DNA from: Costertonia aggregata | GTDB lineage: Bacteria > Bacteroidota > Bacteroidia > Flavobacteriales > Flavobacteriaceae | Assembly: GCF_013402795.1 (NCBI RefSeq) | Contig: NZ_CP058595.1 | Coordinates: 1,771,501 to 1,835,500 of the forward strand | DNA length: 64,000 nucleotides | Direction: 5' to 3' | Shown: positions 1 through 9,303 of the stretch, piece by piece | How the letters are laid out: every line of letters begins with the position of its first letter | Position numbering within the stretch: the stretch's first letter is position 1 | Translations under genes and position numbers: made by a program | The notes under the pieces: generated by a model | The model's database searches: none | What the model was told of the DNA's origin: nothing | Seen by the model: the letters and a program-made list of their open reading frames with translations, nothing else

Positions 1-294
1 TTGGGACACCTCCGCACATTCGTCCTGATCGGTAAGCACAGAGCCGATCACGACCACGTTTCTAGTGGTGGTCTCGGTACGGTTCACATCAAAGCCCTCA
101 AAAAAAGTACACTCGTCAGGCCTTAAATACGTTACCTCTATCTCGTAGGTTTCGTTTAAATCAAAGGAATCCGGAACATTGGCCGATACAGCTTGTAACG
201 ATGTAAAATGAAAATTCACGGTGTCATCGTCCAAGTCACAAGACGATAGGAACAAGGCCAAAAAGATGGCACAGCATATGAATATCCTCTTCAT
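1..294 (-). CDS. Partial lipoprotein, N-terminal part only
   Basis: An open frame starts at the ATG at 294 and runs off the left window edge (98 codons seen). It begins with a short basic and hydrophobic leader ending in a lipobox (LFLSSC), so the product is probably a secreted lipoprotein. The mature part opens with an acidic stretch (DLDDD), common after the lipid cysteine in Bacteroidota, followed by a beta-rich segment with two further cysteines. No family is recognised. It lies about 100 bases downstream of recA on the same strand, with no obvious terminator between them. The C-terminus lies outside the window. Confidence 0.75.
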   Translation of the reverse strand, partial: MKRIFICCAIFLALFLSSCDLDDDTVNFHFTSLQAVSANVPDSFDLNETYEIEVTYLRPDECTFFEGFDVNRTETTTRNVVVIGSVLTDQDECAEVSQ

Positions 295-397
295 AATATC
301 TATTTTATAAGGATAGATGTAAAAAAAGATAAAGGTTGCGTCAAAAGTATATGTAACGCCCTGAGCCATTCAAGCTCTAAAAAACCAAAATAGGCCG

Positions 398-1405
398 CTA
401 TTCCTTAATGGCATGTATTGCCTCCCTGATTTTACCGTCCAGCTCTTCGAACAGCTCGGGATTATCCAGTAAAAGGGATTTTACGGCATCTCTACCCTGT
501 CCCAATTTGGTATCGCCATAACTAAACCAAGAACCGCTTTTCTTTACGATTTCATATTCAACGCCTAGATCTATGATTTCACCCACTTTAGAGATACCTT
601 CCCCGTACATAATATCGAACTCTGCGGTCCTAAAAGGTGGGGCCACCTTATTTTTTACGACTTTGACACGGGTCTTGTTCCCTTGCACCCCGCCGTCGGT
701 ATCTTTTATTTGGGTAGAGCGTCTAATATCCAACCGCACCGAGGCGTAGAACTTTAATGCATTGCCCCCCGTTGTAGTCTCGGGATTACCGAACATGACC
801 CCGATTTTTTCCCGCAATTGATTTATGAATATGACCGTACAGTGTGTTTTACTGATAGACCCGGTCAGCTTTCGAAGCGCTTGTGACATCAATCGGGCGT
901 GGAGCCCCATTTTGGAGTCCCCCATTTCACCCTCTATCTCACTTTTTGGGGTCAATGCCGCTACCGAATCGATAATAACGATATCAATGGCCCCGGAGCG
1001 TATAAGGTTATCGGCAATTTCCAAGGCTTGTTCCCCGTTGTCTGGCTGGGAAATAATAAGATTATCGATATCTACCCCGAGTTTTTTGGCATAAAAACGG
1101 TCAAAGGCATGCTCCGCATCAATAAAAGCGGCGATACCTCCATTTTTTTGAGCTTCCGCAATGGCGTGCAAAGTCAATGTGGTCTTACCCGATGATTCCG
1201 GACCATAGATTTCAATGACCCTGCCCCTAGGGTAACCACCTACACCCAAAGCGATATCCAAGCCCAATGACCCAGAGGGTATTACCTCTACATCGGCCAC
1301 CACACTGTCGCCCATTTTCATTACGGCACCTTTGCCGTACGTCTTGTCCAACTTGTCCAAGGTTAACTTTAAGGCTTTTAATTTTGCATCTTTTTCGGAA
1401 CTCAT
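398..1405 (-). CDS. recA: Recombinase RecA
   Basis: RecA is the ATP-dependent strand-exchange protein of homologous recombination and SOS induction, acting on single-stranded DNA in the cytoplasm. The 335-residue length is normal. Walker A (GPESSGKTT) lies at about residues 68-76, Walker B (IDIVIIDS) near 139-146, and the L2 region ([20 protein letters not shown]) is intact. The C-terminal tail is shorter and less acidic than in E. coli, ending in [10 protein letters not shown]. The start ATG is preceded by an A/T-rich stretch without a Shine-Dalgarno sequence, as is normal in this phylum. The gene appears to be transcribed alone. Identification is secure. Confidence 0.98.
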   Translation of the reverse strand: MSSEKDAKLKALKLTLDKLDKTYGKGAVMKMGDSVVADVEVIPSGSLGLDIALGVGGYPRGRVIEIYGPESSGKTTLTLHAIAEAQKNGGIAAFIDAEHAFDRFYAKKLGVDIDNLIISQPDNGEQALEIADNLIRSGAIDIVIIDSVAALTPKSEIEGEMGDSKMGLHARLMSQALRKLTGSISKTHCTVIFINQLREKIGVMFGNPETTTGGNALKFYASVRLDIRRSTQIKDTDGGVQGNKTRVKVVKNKVAPPFRTAEFDIMYGEGISKVGEIIDLGVEYEIVKKSGSWFSYGDTKLGQGRDAVKSLLLDNPELFEELDGKIREAIHAIKE

Positions 1406-1973
1406 ACTCTTTTTAAATTAAAATTTTAATATTGCCATTCTTCTTGCGCCCAACAACCCAATAAGGCAGGTATACAAAAGGCTGAACGATTTTTAGGTCT
1501 TCCGGCGAGGAATTTTTTGCAAGACCATCCCCCATTAGTGCCAACGAAAAAAAACAAACGTTGTCCAAATATTGGTATGCCGGTCTTTGGCAAATTTTTA
1601 TGGTCAGCTAAATTACCATTTCTTTTTGCATACTACAAGACCTTGTACGCAACCTTTTGTAATTTATACGTCTTGTATACGACTAGTGTTTACATAATAT
1701 ACTGCACTACTTTACATGCAGGCAACGATGGCTATTTACCTTTTGGTGTTTTTTGAAAAGATGCTATGAAGAAGAATAAAAGGAATAGCCTTAAAGGGCT
1801 TTGGTATTTACCTAAGCCCTTTTTAATGTATAGCGACCCAATTTCAAAATGCATGGCACATTGGTGTTTGGTTATTAAGGTAAGCATGGCTTTTCTTATA
1901 TTTGCGCCAAATTTTAGAATAAGAATTTCTTTAACCTTCCTGCCAGCGGGCAGGCTTAAATTATTGGTATAGC
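1406..1973. other. Intergenic region between recA and trhO
   Basis: No convincing gene lies in these 568 bases. The short open frames here have no recognisable composition. Near 1637-1690 there are two loosely repeated CTTGTAnnC segments of no clear meaning. A TATATTTG sequence at 1897-1904 matches the Bacteroidota -7 element. It could belong to a trhO promoter, but there is no well-spaced TTG upstream. A small hairpin follows at 1939-1954. Confidence 0.6.
1939..1954. repeat. Short GC-rich hairpin in the trhO leader
   Basis: CCTGCC and GGCAGG are separated by AGCG, giving a 6 bp stem with a 4-base loop, 19 bases before the trhO start. From memory, similar GC-rich CCTGCC/GGCAGG hairpins occur repeatedly in flavobacterial genomes. 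No second copy was noticed in this window. It could influence trhO translation or be a dispersed repeat. Confidence 0.5.
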
Positions 1974-3005
1974 ATGCAACTGTACAATACATTAAGTGCG
2001 AAGGAAAGAGCGGCCCTTATCAAAGATGCGGGCCAAGAGCGGCTTACGATCTCTTTCTACAAATATGCACATATTGGCAATCCGTCAATATTTAGAAACC
2101 ATCTTTTTATCCATTGGAACGAACTGGAAGTTCTGGGGCGAATCTACGTGGCCAACGAAGGCATTAATGCCCAACTGTCGGTCCCGGCAGAGAATTTCAA
2201 GGCGTTTAAAAAGCATTTGGACAGTATTTCCTTCTTAAAGAACGTTCGGCTGAACATCGCTATAGAGCAAGACAACCTATCGTTTTTGAAACTCAAGGTA
2301 AAAGTGCGGCAAAAAATCGTTGCCGATGGGCTGAACGATACTACGTTTGATGTGACCAATAAAGGTATTCATGTAGATGCCCAAAAGTTCAACGAACTTA
2401 TCGAGCATCCCGACACGGTGCTGGTCGATATGCGTAACCACTACGAAAGCGAAATCGGCCATTTTAAAAATGCGATCACACCTGACGTGGATACCTTCCG
2501 GGACTCATTGGATATCATTGAAAATGATTTGGCCGACCACAAAGAGGATAAAAAACTGGTCATGTACTGTACCGGGGGCATACGGTGCGAAAAAGCCAGT
2601 GCATATTATAAGCACAAAGGGTTCAAGCAGGTGTATCAGTTAGAGGGCGGCATCATAGAGTACACCCGTCAAGTAAACGACAAAAACCTTGAAAACAAGT
2701 TTTTGGGGAAGAACTTTGTTTTTGACCACCGCCGTGGCGAACGCATCTCGGACGATGTTATCGCAAATTGTCACCAATGCGGGAATCCCTGCGATACTCA
2801 TGTGAATTGTGCCAATGAGGCCTGCCATTTATTGTTCATTCAATGTAAGGCCTGCGCCCAAAGGATGGATGATTGCTGTTCGGACGAATGTAAAGAGATA
2901 CATAATCTACCGTTTGAAGAGCAGAAGGCACTGCGCAAGGGCAAAACGGTAAGTAATAAAATCTTTAAAAAGGGAAGGTCCGAGGTTTTAAAGTTTAAAA
3001 AATAA
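1974..3005 (+). CDS. trhO: tRNA uridine(34) hydroxylase TrhO (rhodanese family)
   Basis: TrhO (formerly YceA) carries out oxygen-dependent formation of 5-hydroxyuridine at the wobble position of tRNA. The 343-residue protein has the N-terminal alpha/beta domain with YVANEGINAQ, then a rhodanese domain with the active-site loop CTGGIRC (Cys199 and Cys205) preceded by VDMRNHYESEIGHF. A cysteine-rich tail (CHQCGNPC and later CC and C pairs, about residues 264-302) looks like a metal-binding extension and is known in this family. The ATG at 1974 gives the usual N-terminus. The gene is flanked by a hairpin upstream and by a separate small gene downstream. Confidence 0.93.
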   Translation: MQLYNTLSAKERAALIKDAGQERLTISFYKYAHIGNPSIFRNHLFIHWNELEVLGRIYVANEGINAQLSVPAENFKAFKKHLDSISFLKNVRLNIAIEQDNLSFLKLKVKVRQKIVADGLNDTTFDVTNKGIHVDAQKFNELIEHPDTVLVDMRNHYESEIGHFKNAITPDVDTFRDSLDIIENDLADHKEDKKLVMYCTGGIRCEKASAYYKHKGFKQVYQLEGGIIEYTRQVNDKNLENKFLGKNFVFDHRRGERISDDVIANCHQCGNPCDTHVNCANEACHLLFIQCKACAQRMDDCCSDECKEIHNLPFEEQKALRKGKTVSNKIFKKGRSEVLKFKK

Positions 3006-3082
3006 CCGTTCATCGGCCCTCTTAAAATAAAACAAAAGTATTTTCGTTTTTCAATCATACGAACCAATACATAAACCCAATT

Positions 3083-3328
3083 ATGAAAAAACAACTTTCG
3101 GGTATAGGAAGCTTTATGGCCTTGGCCGGTATTATTTCTACCGCTCTTTCATTTTTCAATTACAATCTTAGATTATTGACATGGATTGATATGTGGGGCG
3201 AAACCGTTGGCTGGATTATCCGCATAGGACTTATCGTGGTCGGGGCAGCTTTGTTCTTTGCTTTTAAGGGCGTTGATGATGACGCAGAGGAAATGGTTGC
3301 CGGGAGACAAGACAAAGAAACGGAATAG
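3083..3328 (+). CDS. Small two-helix membrane protein
   Basis: This 81-residue protein has two predicted membrane segments (about residues 9-28 and 43-62), joined by a short loop containing WIDMWGE. It ends in a charged, acidic tail (VDDDAEEMVAGRQDKETE) that probably faces the cytoplasm. No family is recognised. It lies 77 bases after trhO and is followed by a strong terminator at 3352, so it could be cotranscribed with trhO or be its own unit. The coding assignment rests on the clean hydrophobic pattern and its placement between trhO and the terminator. Confidence 0.75.
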   Translation: MKKQLSGIGSFMALAGIISTALSFFNYNLRLLTWIDMWGETVGWIIRIGLIVVGAALFFAFKGVDDDAEEMVAGRQDKETE

Positions 3329-3351
3329 TATGAATTTTCTGCACATCAAAC

Positions 3352-3386
3352 AATCCCCTAGGAAATTTTCCTAGGGGATTTTCTTT
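3352..3386 (+). terminator. Intrinsic terminator after the small membrane protein
   Basis: A near-perfect 14 bp inverted repeat (AATCCCCTAGGAAA against its complement, one central base) is followed by TTCTTTT. It separates the trhO/small-protein unit from ricT. Confidence 0.9.
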
Positions 3387-3497
3387 TACATACAAGGTAT
3401 TTCTAATCCATTGCAAATTATAGTATCTTTACTTTTTAAGTAGAATATGAACCTTTTTCGGTCATAGCACTGGTTATGCCGAACCAACATATAAAAT

Positions 3498-4670
3498 ATG
3501 GGTTGTAGCAGTTGTTCGACCGGCAAGGACGGACAGCCGCGTGGTTGCAAGAACAATGGGACTTGCGGCACCGATGGCTGTAATAAATTGACCGTGTTCG
3601 ATTGGCTTTCCAACATGTCGCTTCCAAATGGTGAAAAACCGTTTGATTGTGTGGAAGTCCGTTTTAAAAATAGCAGAAAAGAATTTTTTAGGAATACAGA
3701 GCATCTTACACTCGCTATCGGCGATATAGTCGCCACGCAGGCCCAGTCGGGCCACGACATTGGCATGGTCACGCTCACTGGGGAGCTGGTACGGGTACAG
3801 ATGAAAAGAAAAAAAGTTTCCTACGCTGATGGTGACTTGCCTAAAATCTACAGAAAGGCATCCCAAAAAGATATCGATAAATGGCAAAAATGTCGCGATA
3901 GGGAAGAGGAGATAAAAAAGCGATCTCGCGAGATGGCGATTATCCTGAAACTACAAATGAAAATTTCGGATGTTGAATTTCAGGGCGACGGCTCCAAGGC
4001 CACATTTTATTACACTGCCGAAGACCGTGTAGATTTTAGGCAGTTGATAAAGGATATGGCGAAGGCCTTTGGCATTCGAATCGAGATGCGGCAGATTGGT
4101 TATCGGCAAGAAGCCCAACGCCTGGGAGGCATAGGTTCATGTGGCCGTGAACTTTGCTGCTCTACTTGGTTGACGGATTTTAGGTCGGTAAGCACTTCTG
4201 CGGCACGTTACCAAAACCTCTCCTTGAATCCACAAAAATTGGCAGGGCAGTGCGGTAAGTTGAAATGCTGCCTCAATTATGAACTGGACGTATATCTGGA
4301 TGCGTTAAAAGATTTCCCCCCACAAGACAGCAAGCTCTTTACCGAAAAAGGACTTGCTTTTTGCCAAAAAGTCGATATTTTCAAAGAAACACTATGGTTT
4401 TCTTACAAAGACGACCCATCTAACTGGCATACGCTCACCAAACACCAAGTAAACGAAATCCTCGAAAAGAACAAGAAAAAAGAGAAAGTGGCCAGTTTGG
4501 AAATGTATGCCGCGGAAAACATATATGCAGAGCAAGAAGAAAAGGTCTTTGAAAACGTTGTAGGGCAAGACAGCCTTACCAGGTTTGATCGTCCCAAAAA
4601 CAATAAGCGCAGGAACAAGAACAAAAAACGTAGGAACAACAACAAAAAAAGACCTGCCAAAAATGCGTAA
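3498..4670 (+). CDS. ricT: RicT-like PSP1 C-terminal domain protein
   Basis: This 390-residue protein carries the PSP1 C-terminal domain (about residues 50-270). It has the conserved cysteine motifs GSCGRELCC (Cys215, 220, 221) and CGKLKCC (Cys252, 257, 258), which mark the RicT family; in Bacillus, RicT joins RicA and RicF in an Fe-S complex affecting RNA processing. The N-terminus adds a second cysteine cluster within the first 28 residues (six Cys). The C-terminus is a very basic Asn/Lys/Arg tail that may bind nucleic acid. The stop overlaps the gldH start by 8 bases, so the two are translationally linked. The Fe-S role in this phylum is inferred from family membership. Confidence 0.88.
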   Translation: MGCSSCSTGKDGQPRGCKNNGTCGTDGCNKLTVFDWLSNMSLPNGEKPFDCVEVRFKNSRKEFFRNTEHLTLAIGDIVATQAQSGHDIGMVTLTGELVRVQMKRKKVSYADGDLPKIYRKASQKDIDKWQKCRDREEEIKKRSREMAIILKLQMKISDVEFQGDGSKATFYYTAEDRVDFRQLIKDMAKAFGIRIEMRQIGYRQEAQRLGGIGSCGRELCCSTWLTDFRSVSTSAARYQNLSLNPQKLAGQCGKLKCCLNYELDVYLDALKDFPPQDSKLFTEKGLAFCQKVDIFKETLWFSYKDDPSNWHTLTKHQVNEILEKNKKKEKVASLEMYAAENIYAEQEEKVFENVVGQDSLTRFDRPKNNKRRNKNKKRRNNNKKRPAKNA

Positions 4671-5148
4671 TTCACTTATTTGTTTAACATTGGTGTCGTT
4701 TCTTTTTTCTTGTAACGACACCCTTTCGGTTTCAGAATACAAAGCAACCAACAACGGAAAATGGAATAAGGATTCCATTGTTTCCTTCTCCTTTTCGGAA
4801 ATGGACACTGTTTCCAAACATAATGTCTTCATCAATATAAGAAATGACGAAAGTTATCCGTTTAGTAATTTGTTCCTGATTGCGGAACTGGAGTCCCCCG
4901 ATGGTAAAACGGTAACCGATACTTTGGAGTACGAAATGGCCGACCCCTCCGGAGAGTGGTTGGGCAAGGGCAAAGGAAGCGTCAAGGAGAACAAATTATG
5001 GTTCAAGGAAAACATCGTTTTTTCCAGTTCTGGCGTATATAATCTACAAATATCCCATGCGATGCGAAAGAACGGAAATGTAAACGGCATAGTAGAATTG
5101 GAAGGCATAACGGATGTTGGGTTTCAAATAGAAAAAAGTAATCAATAA
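4663..5148 (+). CDS. gldH: Gliding motility lipoprotein GldH
   Basis: GldH is one of the lipoproteins required for gliding and type IX secretion in Flavobacterium, thought to act at the cell envelope. The product is 161 residues from the ATG at 4663. I chose this start because it gives a signal peptide ending in the lipobox SFLFSC; the longer frame would put 26 polar residues in front of it. The mature beta-sandwich-like sequence contains the typical MADPSGEWLGKGKGS segment. It overlaps the end of ricT by 8 bases and is followed 5 bases later by the PBP1A gene, the ricT-gldH-PBP order known in flavobacteria. Confidence 0.92.
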   Translation: MRNSLICLTLVSFLFSCNDTLSVSEYKATNNGKWNKDSIVSFSFSEMDTVSKHNVFINIRNDESYPFSNLFLIAELESPDGKTVTDTLEYEMADPSGEWLGKGKGSVKENKLWFKENIVFSSSGVYNLQISHAMRKNGNVNGIVELEGITDVGFQIEKSNQ

Positions 5149-5153
5149 ATCTT

Positions 5154-7487
5154 ATGGCAAAGGCTGTAAAAAAGAAAAAACAAAATAGTTTTTTCAAGTT
5201 TATCAAGTGGTTTTGGATTTTGATAGGTTTTGGAATCCTATCGGGAATATTGTTCTTTTTGGCAGCTTCTTGGGAGTGGTTTGGAGAGTTGCCCACTTTC
5301 GAGACCTTGGAAAACCCACAGACCAATCTGGCCACCGAGGTTATTTCGGCAGACGGCAAAACCTTGGGGAAATACTATTTAGACGATAACCGTACCGATG
5401 TTCCCTATGAGGAATTGCCTCAAAACCTGGTAGATGCCTTGGTCGCAAGTGAAGATATACGTTTTTACGACCATTCCGGAATCGACGCAAGGGGCACGTT
5501 AAGGGCATTCGCCTATTTAGGGAAAAGAGGTGGCGCAAGTACGATTACCCAACAGCTGGCACGGCAACTTTTTGTCGGGGTAAGGTCTAGAAACAAGTTT
5601 GAAACCATCAAACAAAAAGCAAAAGAGTGGGTGATTGCCACACAACTGGAGCGCAATTACACCAAAGAGGAAATTATAGCGATGTACTTGAACATCTATG
5701 ATTTTGGTAATAATGCCGATGGTATTAAGTCCGCATCAAAAATCTATTTTGGAAAAGAACCCAAAGACCTTAAGATAGAAGAATCCGCCATGCTGGTCGG
5801 GATGTTGCAAAACTCGTCGTACTTCAATCCTTTGAGGCGTGAGGAGCAAACAAAGAACAAGAGAAATATCGTACTCGGCCAATTGGCCAGATACGACTAT
5901 ATCAGTGAAAAGCAAAGGGATTCGCTCCAAGCCTTAAAAATGGATATTAATTTTAATCCTGAAAACCATAGGGAAGGTTTGGCCACGTATTTTAGGATGT
6001 ATCTACAAGGATTCATGAACGATTGGATCAAAGAAAACCCCAAGCCAGCGCTTGAAGGGGAACGCGATACATGGAATATATACCTAGATGGACTCAAAAT
6101 ATACACGACCATAGATTCCCGCATGCAGAAAAATGCCGAGGATGCCGTAATTGCACATATGAGCAACCTTCAAGCTGAGTTTTTTAATCAAAACAAACCG
6201 GAGCGTAATAAAACCGCACCTTTTTTGGATTTGGACAAGAATCAAATCGATAACATTATGAAACGCGCCATGAAAACTTCGGCCAGATGGCGCTCTATGA
6301 AACGAATGGGGAAATCGGAAAAGGAGATTACCGACTCTTTCAATGAAAAAACAGAAATGACCGTTTTCGACTGGAACAGTGATACCAAGGAAAAAGATAC
6401 GATTATGACGCCTTTGGATTCCATCCGGTACTATAAGACCTTTTTACGTGCCGCTATGATGTCCATGGAGCCTCAAACGGGCCATGTAAAAGCTTGGGTC
6501 GGGGGTCTGAACTATAAGCATTTTCAATATGATAATGTAATTCAGGGAGCACGGCAGGCAGGCTCTACGTTCAAACCCTTTGTATACGCCGCTGCTATAG
6601 ACCAGTTGCGCTTATCGCCTTGCTCTACCTTACCGGACACACAATATTGTATAGAGGCAGAAAAACACGGAAACCCTGAAGCGTGGTGCCCCAAAAATTC
6701 AGATGGTAAATACTCCGGGAGAGACATGACCTTAAAATACGCTTTGGCAAACTCCGTAAATACGGTTACAGCACAGTTAATAGATAAAGTTGGGCCAAAA
6801 TCAGTGGTATCCATTGTCAAGAACGTAGGTCTTACAAGGGAGATTCCCGAAGTGCCTTCTATTGCCTTGGGCACACCAGACTTTAACGTGTATGAAATGG
6901 TGGGCGCTTATGGTACGTTCGCCAACCAAGGGGTGTATGTAAAGCCTGTGATGGTGACCCGTATTGAGGATAAAAATGGCACTGTACTCTACGAGTATGT
7001 TCCGGAAACCAAAGACGTACTCAGTAAAGAGGTGGCCTACACCATGGTTGATTTGATGCGGGGCGTGGTGCAATCTGGTTCAGGAGGGCGTTTACGCCAT
7101 TCGTACAACAAAAACGCCACGGTCTACAAAGAAGTAATTACGGGATATCCTTACGAACTTACCAATCCCATTGCAGGAAAAACCGGGACTACACAAAACC
7201 AAAGTGATGGTTGGTTTATGGGTATGGTACCCAATTTGGTCACAGGTGTCTGGGTAGGTGGTGAAGATAGGGCGACTCATTTTAAGTCTATTACATATGG
7301 CCAAGGGGCTTCTATGGCGTTGCCCATTTGGGGATTGTATATGAAGGCCAATTATGCCAATGAGGAACTTGGTGTCTCTGATGGTAACTTTGAAAAGCCT
7401 ACAAAAATGGGCATAGAGCTGGATTGTTCAAAATTAAACCAAGAAGAGGATAAACCGGAAGATGATTTGGATGATCTGGATTTCTGA
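5154..7487 (+). CDS. mrcA: Bifunctional penicillin-binding protein 1A
   Basis: This class A PBP polymerises and cross-links peptidoglycan at the inner membrane. It is 777 residues long. A basic N-terminus is followed by one membrane helix (about residues 18-40). The GT51 glycosyltransferase domain has its catalytic Glu in ASEDIRFYDHSGID (Glu100) and GGASTITQQLARQL. The transpeptidase domain has SxxK in AGSTFKPF (Ser471), SVN in ALANSVNTV, and KTG in GKTGTTQ (Lys676). The acidic tail (EEDKPEDDLDDLDF) is typical of this phylum. All catalytic motifs are intact. The gene is the last of the ricT-gldH-PBP1A operon and ends at a terminator at 7520. Confidence 0.96.
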   Translation: MAKAVKKKKQNSFFKFIKWFWILIGFGILSGILFFLAASWEWFGELPTFETLENPQTNLATEVISADGKTLGKYYLDDNRTDVPYEELPQNLVDALVASEDIRFYDHSGIDARGTLRAFAYLGKRGGASTITQQLARQLFVGVRSRNKFETIKQKAKEWVIATQLERNYTKEEIIAMYLNIYDFGNNADGIKSASKIYFGKEPKDLKIEESAMLVGMLQNSSYFNPLRREEQTKNKRNIVLGQLARYDYISEKQRDSLQALKMDINFNPENHREGLATYFRMYLQGFMNDWIKENPKPALEGERDTWNIYLDGLKIYTTIDSRMQKNAEDAVIAHMSNLQAEFFNQNKPERNKTAPFLDLDKNQIDNIMKRAMKTSARWRSMKRMGKSEKEITDSFNEKTEMTVFDWNSDTKEKDTIMTPLDSIRYYKTFLRAAMMSMEPQTGHVKAWVGGLNYKHFQYDNVIQGARQAGSTFKPFVYAAAIDQLRLSPCSTLPDTQYCIEAEKHGNPEAWCPKNSDGKYSGRDMTLKYALANSVNTVTAQLIDKVGPKSVVSIVKNVGLTREIPEVPSIALGTPDFNVYEMVGAYGTFANQGVYVKPVMVTRIEDKNGTVLYEYVPETKDVLSKEVAYTMVDLMRGVVQSGSGGRLRHSYNKNATVYKEVITGYPYELTNPIAGKTGTTQNQSDGWFMGMVPNLVTGVWVGGEDRATHFKSITYGQGASMALPIWGLYMKANYANEELGVSDGNFEKPTKMGIELDCSKLNQEEDKPEDDLDDLDF

Positions 7488-7519
7488 TTTCATTTAGAAT
7501 TTTAATTTTTTTACAAAAG

Positions 7520-7546
7520 ACCTTCGCTGAGCCGAAGGTTTTTTTG
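7520..7546 (+). terminator. Intrinsic terminator of the ricT-gldH-PBP1A operon
   Basis: A 7 bp stem (ACCTTCG / CGAAGGT) with a 6-base loop is followed by a run of seven T. Confidence 0.88.
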
Positions 7547-7605
7547 TGGTTAATTCAAATTAAAAAGCTGTAAATTAGTAAAGCAATTTTTCACAATTAC
7601 AAGGT

Positions 7606-8307
7606 ATGATTCGTAAAACGGTTTCTAGTGTCAATGAGGCTTTACAAGGTGTTGAAAACGGCATGACGTTTATGCTGGGGGGGTTTGGTCTTTGCGGTAT
7701 TCCCGAAAATGCCATAGCTGAACTGGTTCGGTTAGGGATAAATGACATCACATGCATCTCTAACAACGCCGGCGTAGATGATTTTGGTCTGGGCCTCTTG
7801 TTGAAAAAGCATCAGATTAAAAAAATGATTTCATCCTATGTTGGTGAGAACGATGAATTTGAGCGGCAAATGCTGAGCGGGGAATTAGAGGTAGAACTAA
7901 CACCTCAGGGCACATTGGCAGAAAAATGTAGGGCTGCACAAGCGGGGTTTCCAGCTTTTTACACTCCAGCCGGCTATGGTACCGAAGTAGCCGAGGGGAA
8001 AGAATCCCGCGAATTCAACGGTAAAATGTATATTTTGGAAAAAGCCTATGAGGCCGATTTTGCATTCGTAAAGGCATGGAAAGGAGATGATGCCGGCAAC
8101 TTAATATTTAAAGGTACCGCCAGAAATTTTAATCCTAGCATGTGCGGGGCAGCCAAAATTACGGTTGCTGAAGTAGAGGAGCTTGTACCCGCAGGGGAGT
8201 TGGATCCCAATGAAATTCATATCCCCGGTATTTTTGTGCAACGCATTTTTGAGGGGAAAAATTATGAAAAGCGAATTGAACAACGAACGGTGCGTCAAAG
8301 AAATTAG
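7606..8307 (+). CDS. scoA: 3-oxoacid CoA-transferase subunit A
   Basis: ScoA is the alpha subunit of succinyl-CoA:3-ketoacid CoA-transferase, which moves CoA between succinyl-CoA and acetoacetate for ketone-body or short-chain acid use. The 233-residue sequence has the family's glycine-rich start ([15 protein letters not shown]), the [12 protein letters not shown] segment, and the KGTARNFNP and [18 protein letters not shown]-like C-terminal block (here starting at EELVPAG). It lies 3 bases upstream of scoB, and the two subunits together form the enzyme. An upstream intergenic stretch after the PBP1A terminator should hold the promoter; no clear -7 box was found. Confidence 0.95.
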   Translation: MIRKTVSSVNEALQGVENGMTFMLGGFGLCGIPENAIAELVRLGINDITCISNNAGVDDFGLGLLLKKHQIKKMISSYVGENDEFERQMLSGELEVELTPQGTLAEKCRAAQAGFPAFYTPAGYGTEVAEGKESREFNGKMYILEKAYEADFAFVKAWKGDDAGNLIFKGTARNFNPSMCGAAKITVAEVEELVPAGELDPNEIHIPGIFVQRIFEGKNYEKRIEQRTVRQRN

Positions 8308-8310
8308 ATT

Positions 8311-8964
8311 ATGCTAGATAAAAACGGAATAGCAAAGCGAATAGCCCAAGAAGTCAAGGACGGATACTACGTAAACTTGGGAATAGGCATCCCTACATTG
8401 GTGGCAAATTTTGTAAGGGATGATATTAGTGTAGAATTTCAAAGTGAAAACGGTGTTTTGGGAATGGGACCCTTCCCGTTTGAGGGCGATGAGGATGCCG
8501 ATATCATAAATGCGGGAAAGCAGACGATTACGACAATGCCTGGAGCTTCTTTTTTTGATTCTGTCACAAGTTTTGGAATGATACGCGGCCAACATGTTGA
8601 CCTTACCATACTTGGAGCAATGGAAGTGGCAGAAAACGGTGATATAGCCAATTGGAAAATTCCCGGGAAAATGGTCAAAGGTATGGGAGGCGCTATGGAT
8701 TTGGTCGCATCGGCAGAAAACATTATTGTCGCCATGATGCACACAAACAGGGTCGGTGCATCCAAACTTTTAAAAAGGTGCTCGCTTCCGTTGACCGGGG
8801 TAGGGTGCGTAACAAAAATAGTGACCAATCTTGCGGTTTTGGAAGTAACGAATGGTGGATTTAAACTTATAGAATGTGCTCCGGGTGTAAGTGTCGAAGA
8901 AATTCGGCAGGCAACCGAAGGTGCTCTTACCGTTGATGGAGACATCCCCGAAATGCCGATTTAA
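8311..8964 (+). CDS. scoB: 3-oxoacid CoA-transferase subunit B
   Basis: ScoB is the beta subunit carrying the catalytic glutamate that forms the gamma-glutamyl-CoA thioester. The 217-residue protein has NLGIGIPTLVANF near the N-terminus and the active-site motif SENGVLGMGP, with the catalytic Glu at residue 46. It continues with GGAMDLV and the C-terminal GVSVEEIRQATEG. Length and motifs are normal. It follows scoA by 3 bases in a two-gene operon. No terminator is visible immediately after it; the next signal is the promoter of the short unit at 9011. Confidence 0.95.
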   Translation: MLDKNGIAKRIAQEVKDGYYVNLGIGIPTLVANFVRDDISVEFQSENGVLGMGPFPFEGDEDADIINAGKQTITTMPGASFFDSVTSFGMIRGQHVDLTILGAMEVAENGDIANWKIPGKMVKGMGGAMDLVASAENIIVAMMHTNRVGASKLLKRCSLPLTGVGCVTKIVTNLAVLEVTNGGFKLIECAPGVSVEEIRQATEGALTVDGDIPEMPI

Positions 8965-9010
8965 CTATTAAACGCCGTGCACTTTATCGAAAAAGAGGTG
9001 TGGACTGTAT

Positions 9011-9086
9011 TTCACAACATTTTTTGAAACGTTCACAACAATAATTTAGATTTTAGGTGCCATACCTTTTATATTTACAGTGTAAT
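9011..9086 (+). promoter_or_regulatory. Direct-repeat promoter of a short peptide transcript
   Basis: TTCACAAC occurs at 9011-9018 and again at 9032-9039, exactly 21 bases apart. Thirty bases later comes TATATTTA (9070-9077), close to the TAnnTTTG -7 element, followed by CAG and TGTAAT (9081-9086), where transcription should begin. The same arrangement occurs twice more on the minus strand at 54021-54095 and 54339-54413. A 21-base direct-repeat period fits a regulator contacting one face of the helix over two turns, as LytTR proteins do. That assignment is an inference. Confidence 0.6.
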
Positions 9087-9135
9087 AAAAAGTCTTTTTC
9101 CCCAAATTGACTTTAGCTTAAAACCTAACAAACCT

Positions 9136-9243
9136 ATGGAAGCCCAATTGAACCAAATGCCTACAGAAAAAGAAATACAAGTATACCGAAATGATTTCTA
9201 TAGCGGAATCGTAATGCTTGCTAGAAAGTTGTTTATGCTATAA
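9136..9243 (+). CDS. 35-residue peptide of unknown function
   Basis: A short open frame from the ATG at 9136 to TAA at 9243 encodes 35 residues beginning MEAQLNQMPTEK and ending MLARKLFML. It has a polar N-terminal half and an amphipathic or hydrophobic C-terminal end. It is the only good open frame in a compact transcription unit: a direct-repeat promoter about 60 bases upstream and a strong terminator 25 bases downstream. It is not recognised as a known family. The unit could alternatively be a small RNA with an incidental frame; the tidy placement between promoter and terminator favours expression of the peptide. Confidence 0.55.
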   Translation: MEAQLNQMPTEKEIQVYRNDFYSGIVMLARKLFML

Positions 9244-9267
9244 ACAAATCTTCCTTAAAAAATAATT

Positions 9268-9303
9268 AAAGAGTAACCTTCCCCAAAGGGTTACTCTTTT
9301 TTT
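9268..9303 (+). terminator. Intrinsic terminator of the peptide unit
   Basis: A 9 bp perfect stem (AGAGTAACC / GGTTACTCT) with a 10-base loop is preceded by A residues and followed by seven T. It closes the short transcript that starts near 9084. Confidence 0.92.

Noticed and set aside
1517-1992. Several 70-86 codon frames between recA and trhO
   Set aside because: They overlap each other on both strands, have unusual composition and no domain; the region looks intergenic.
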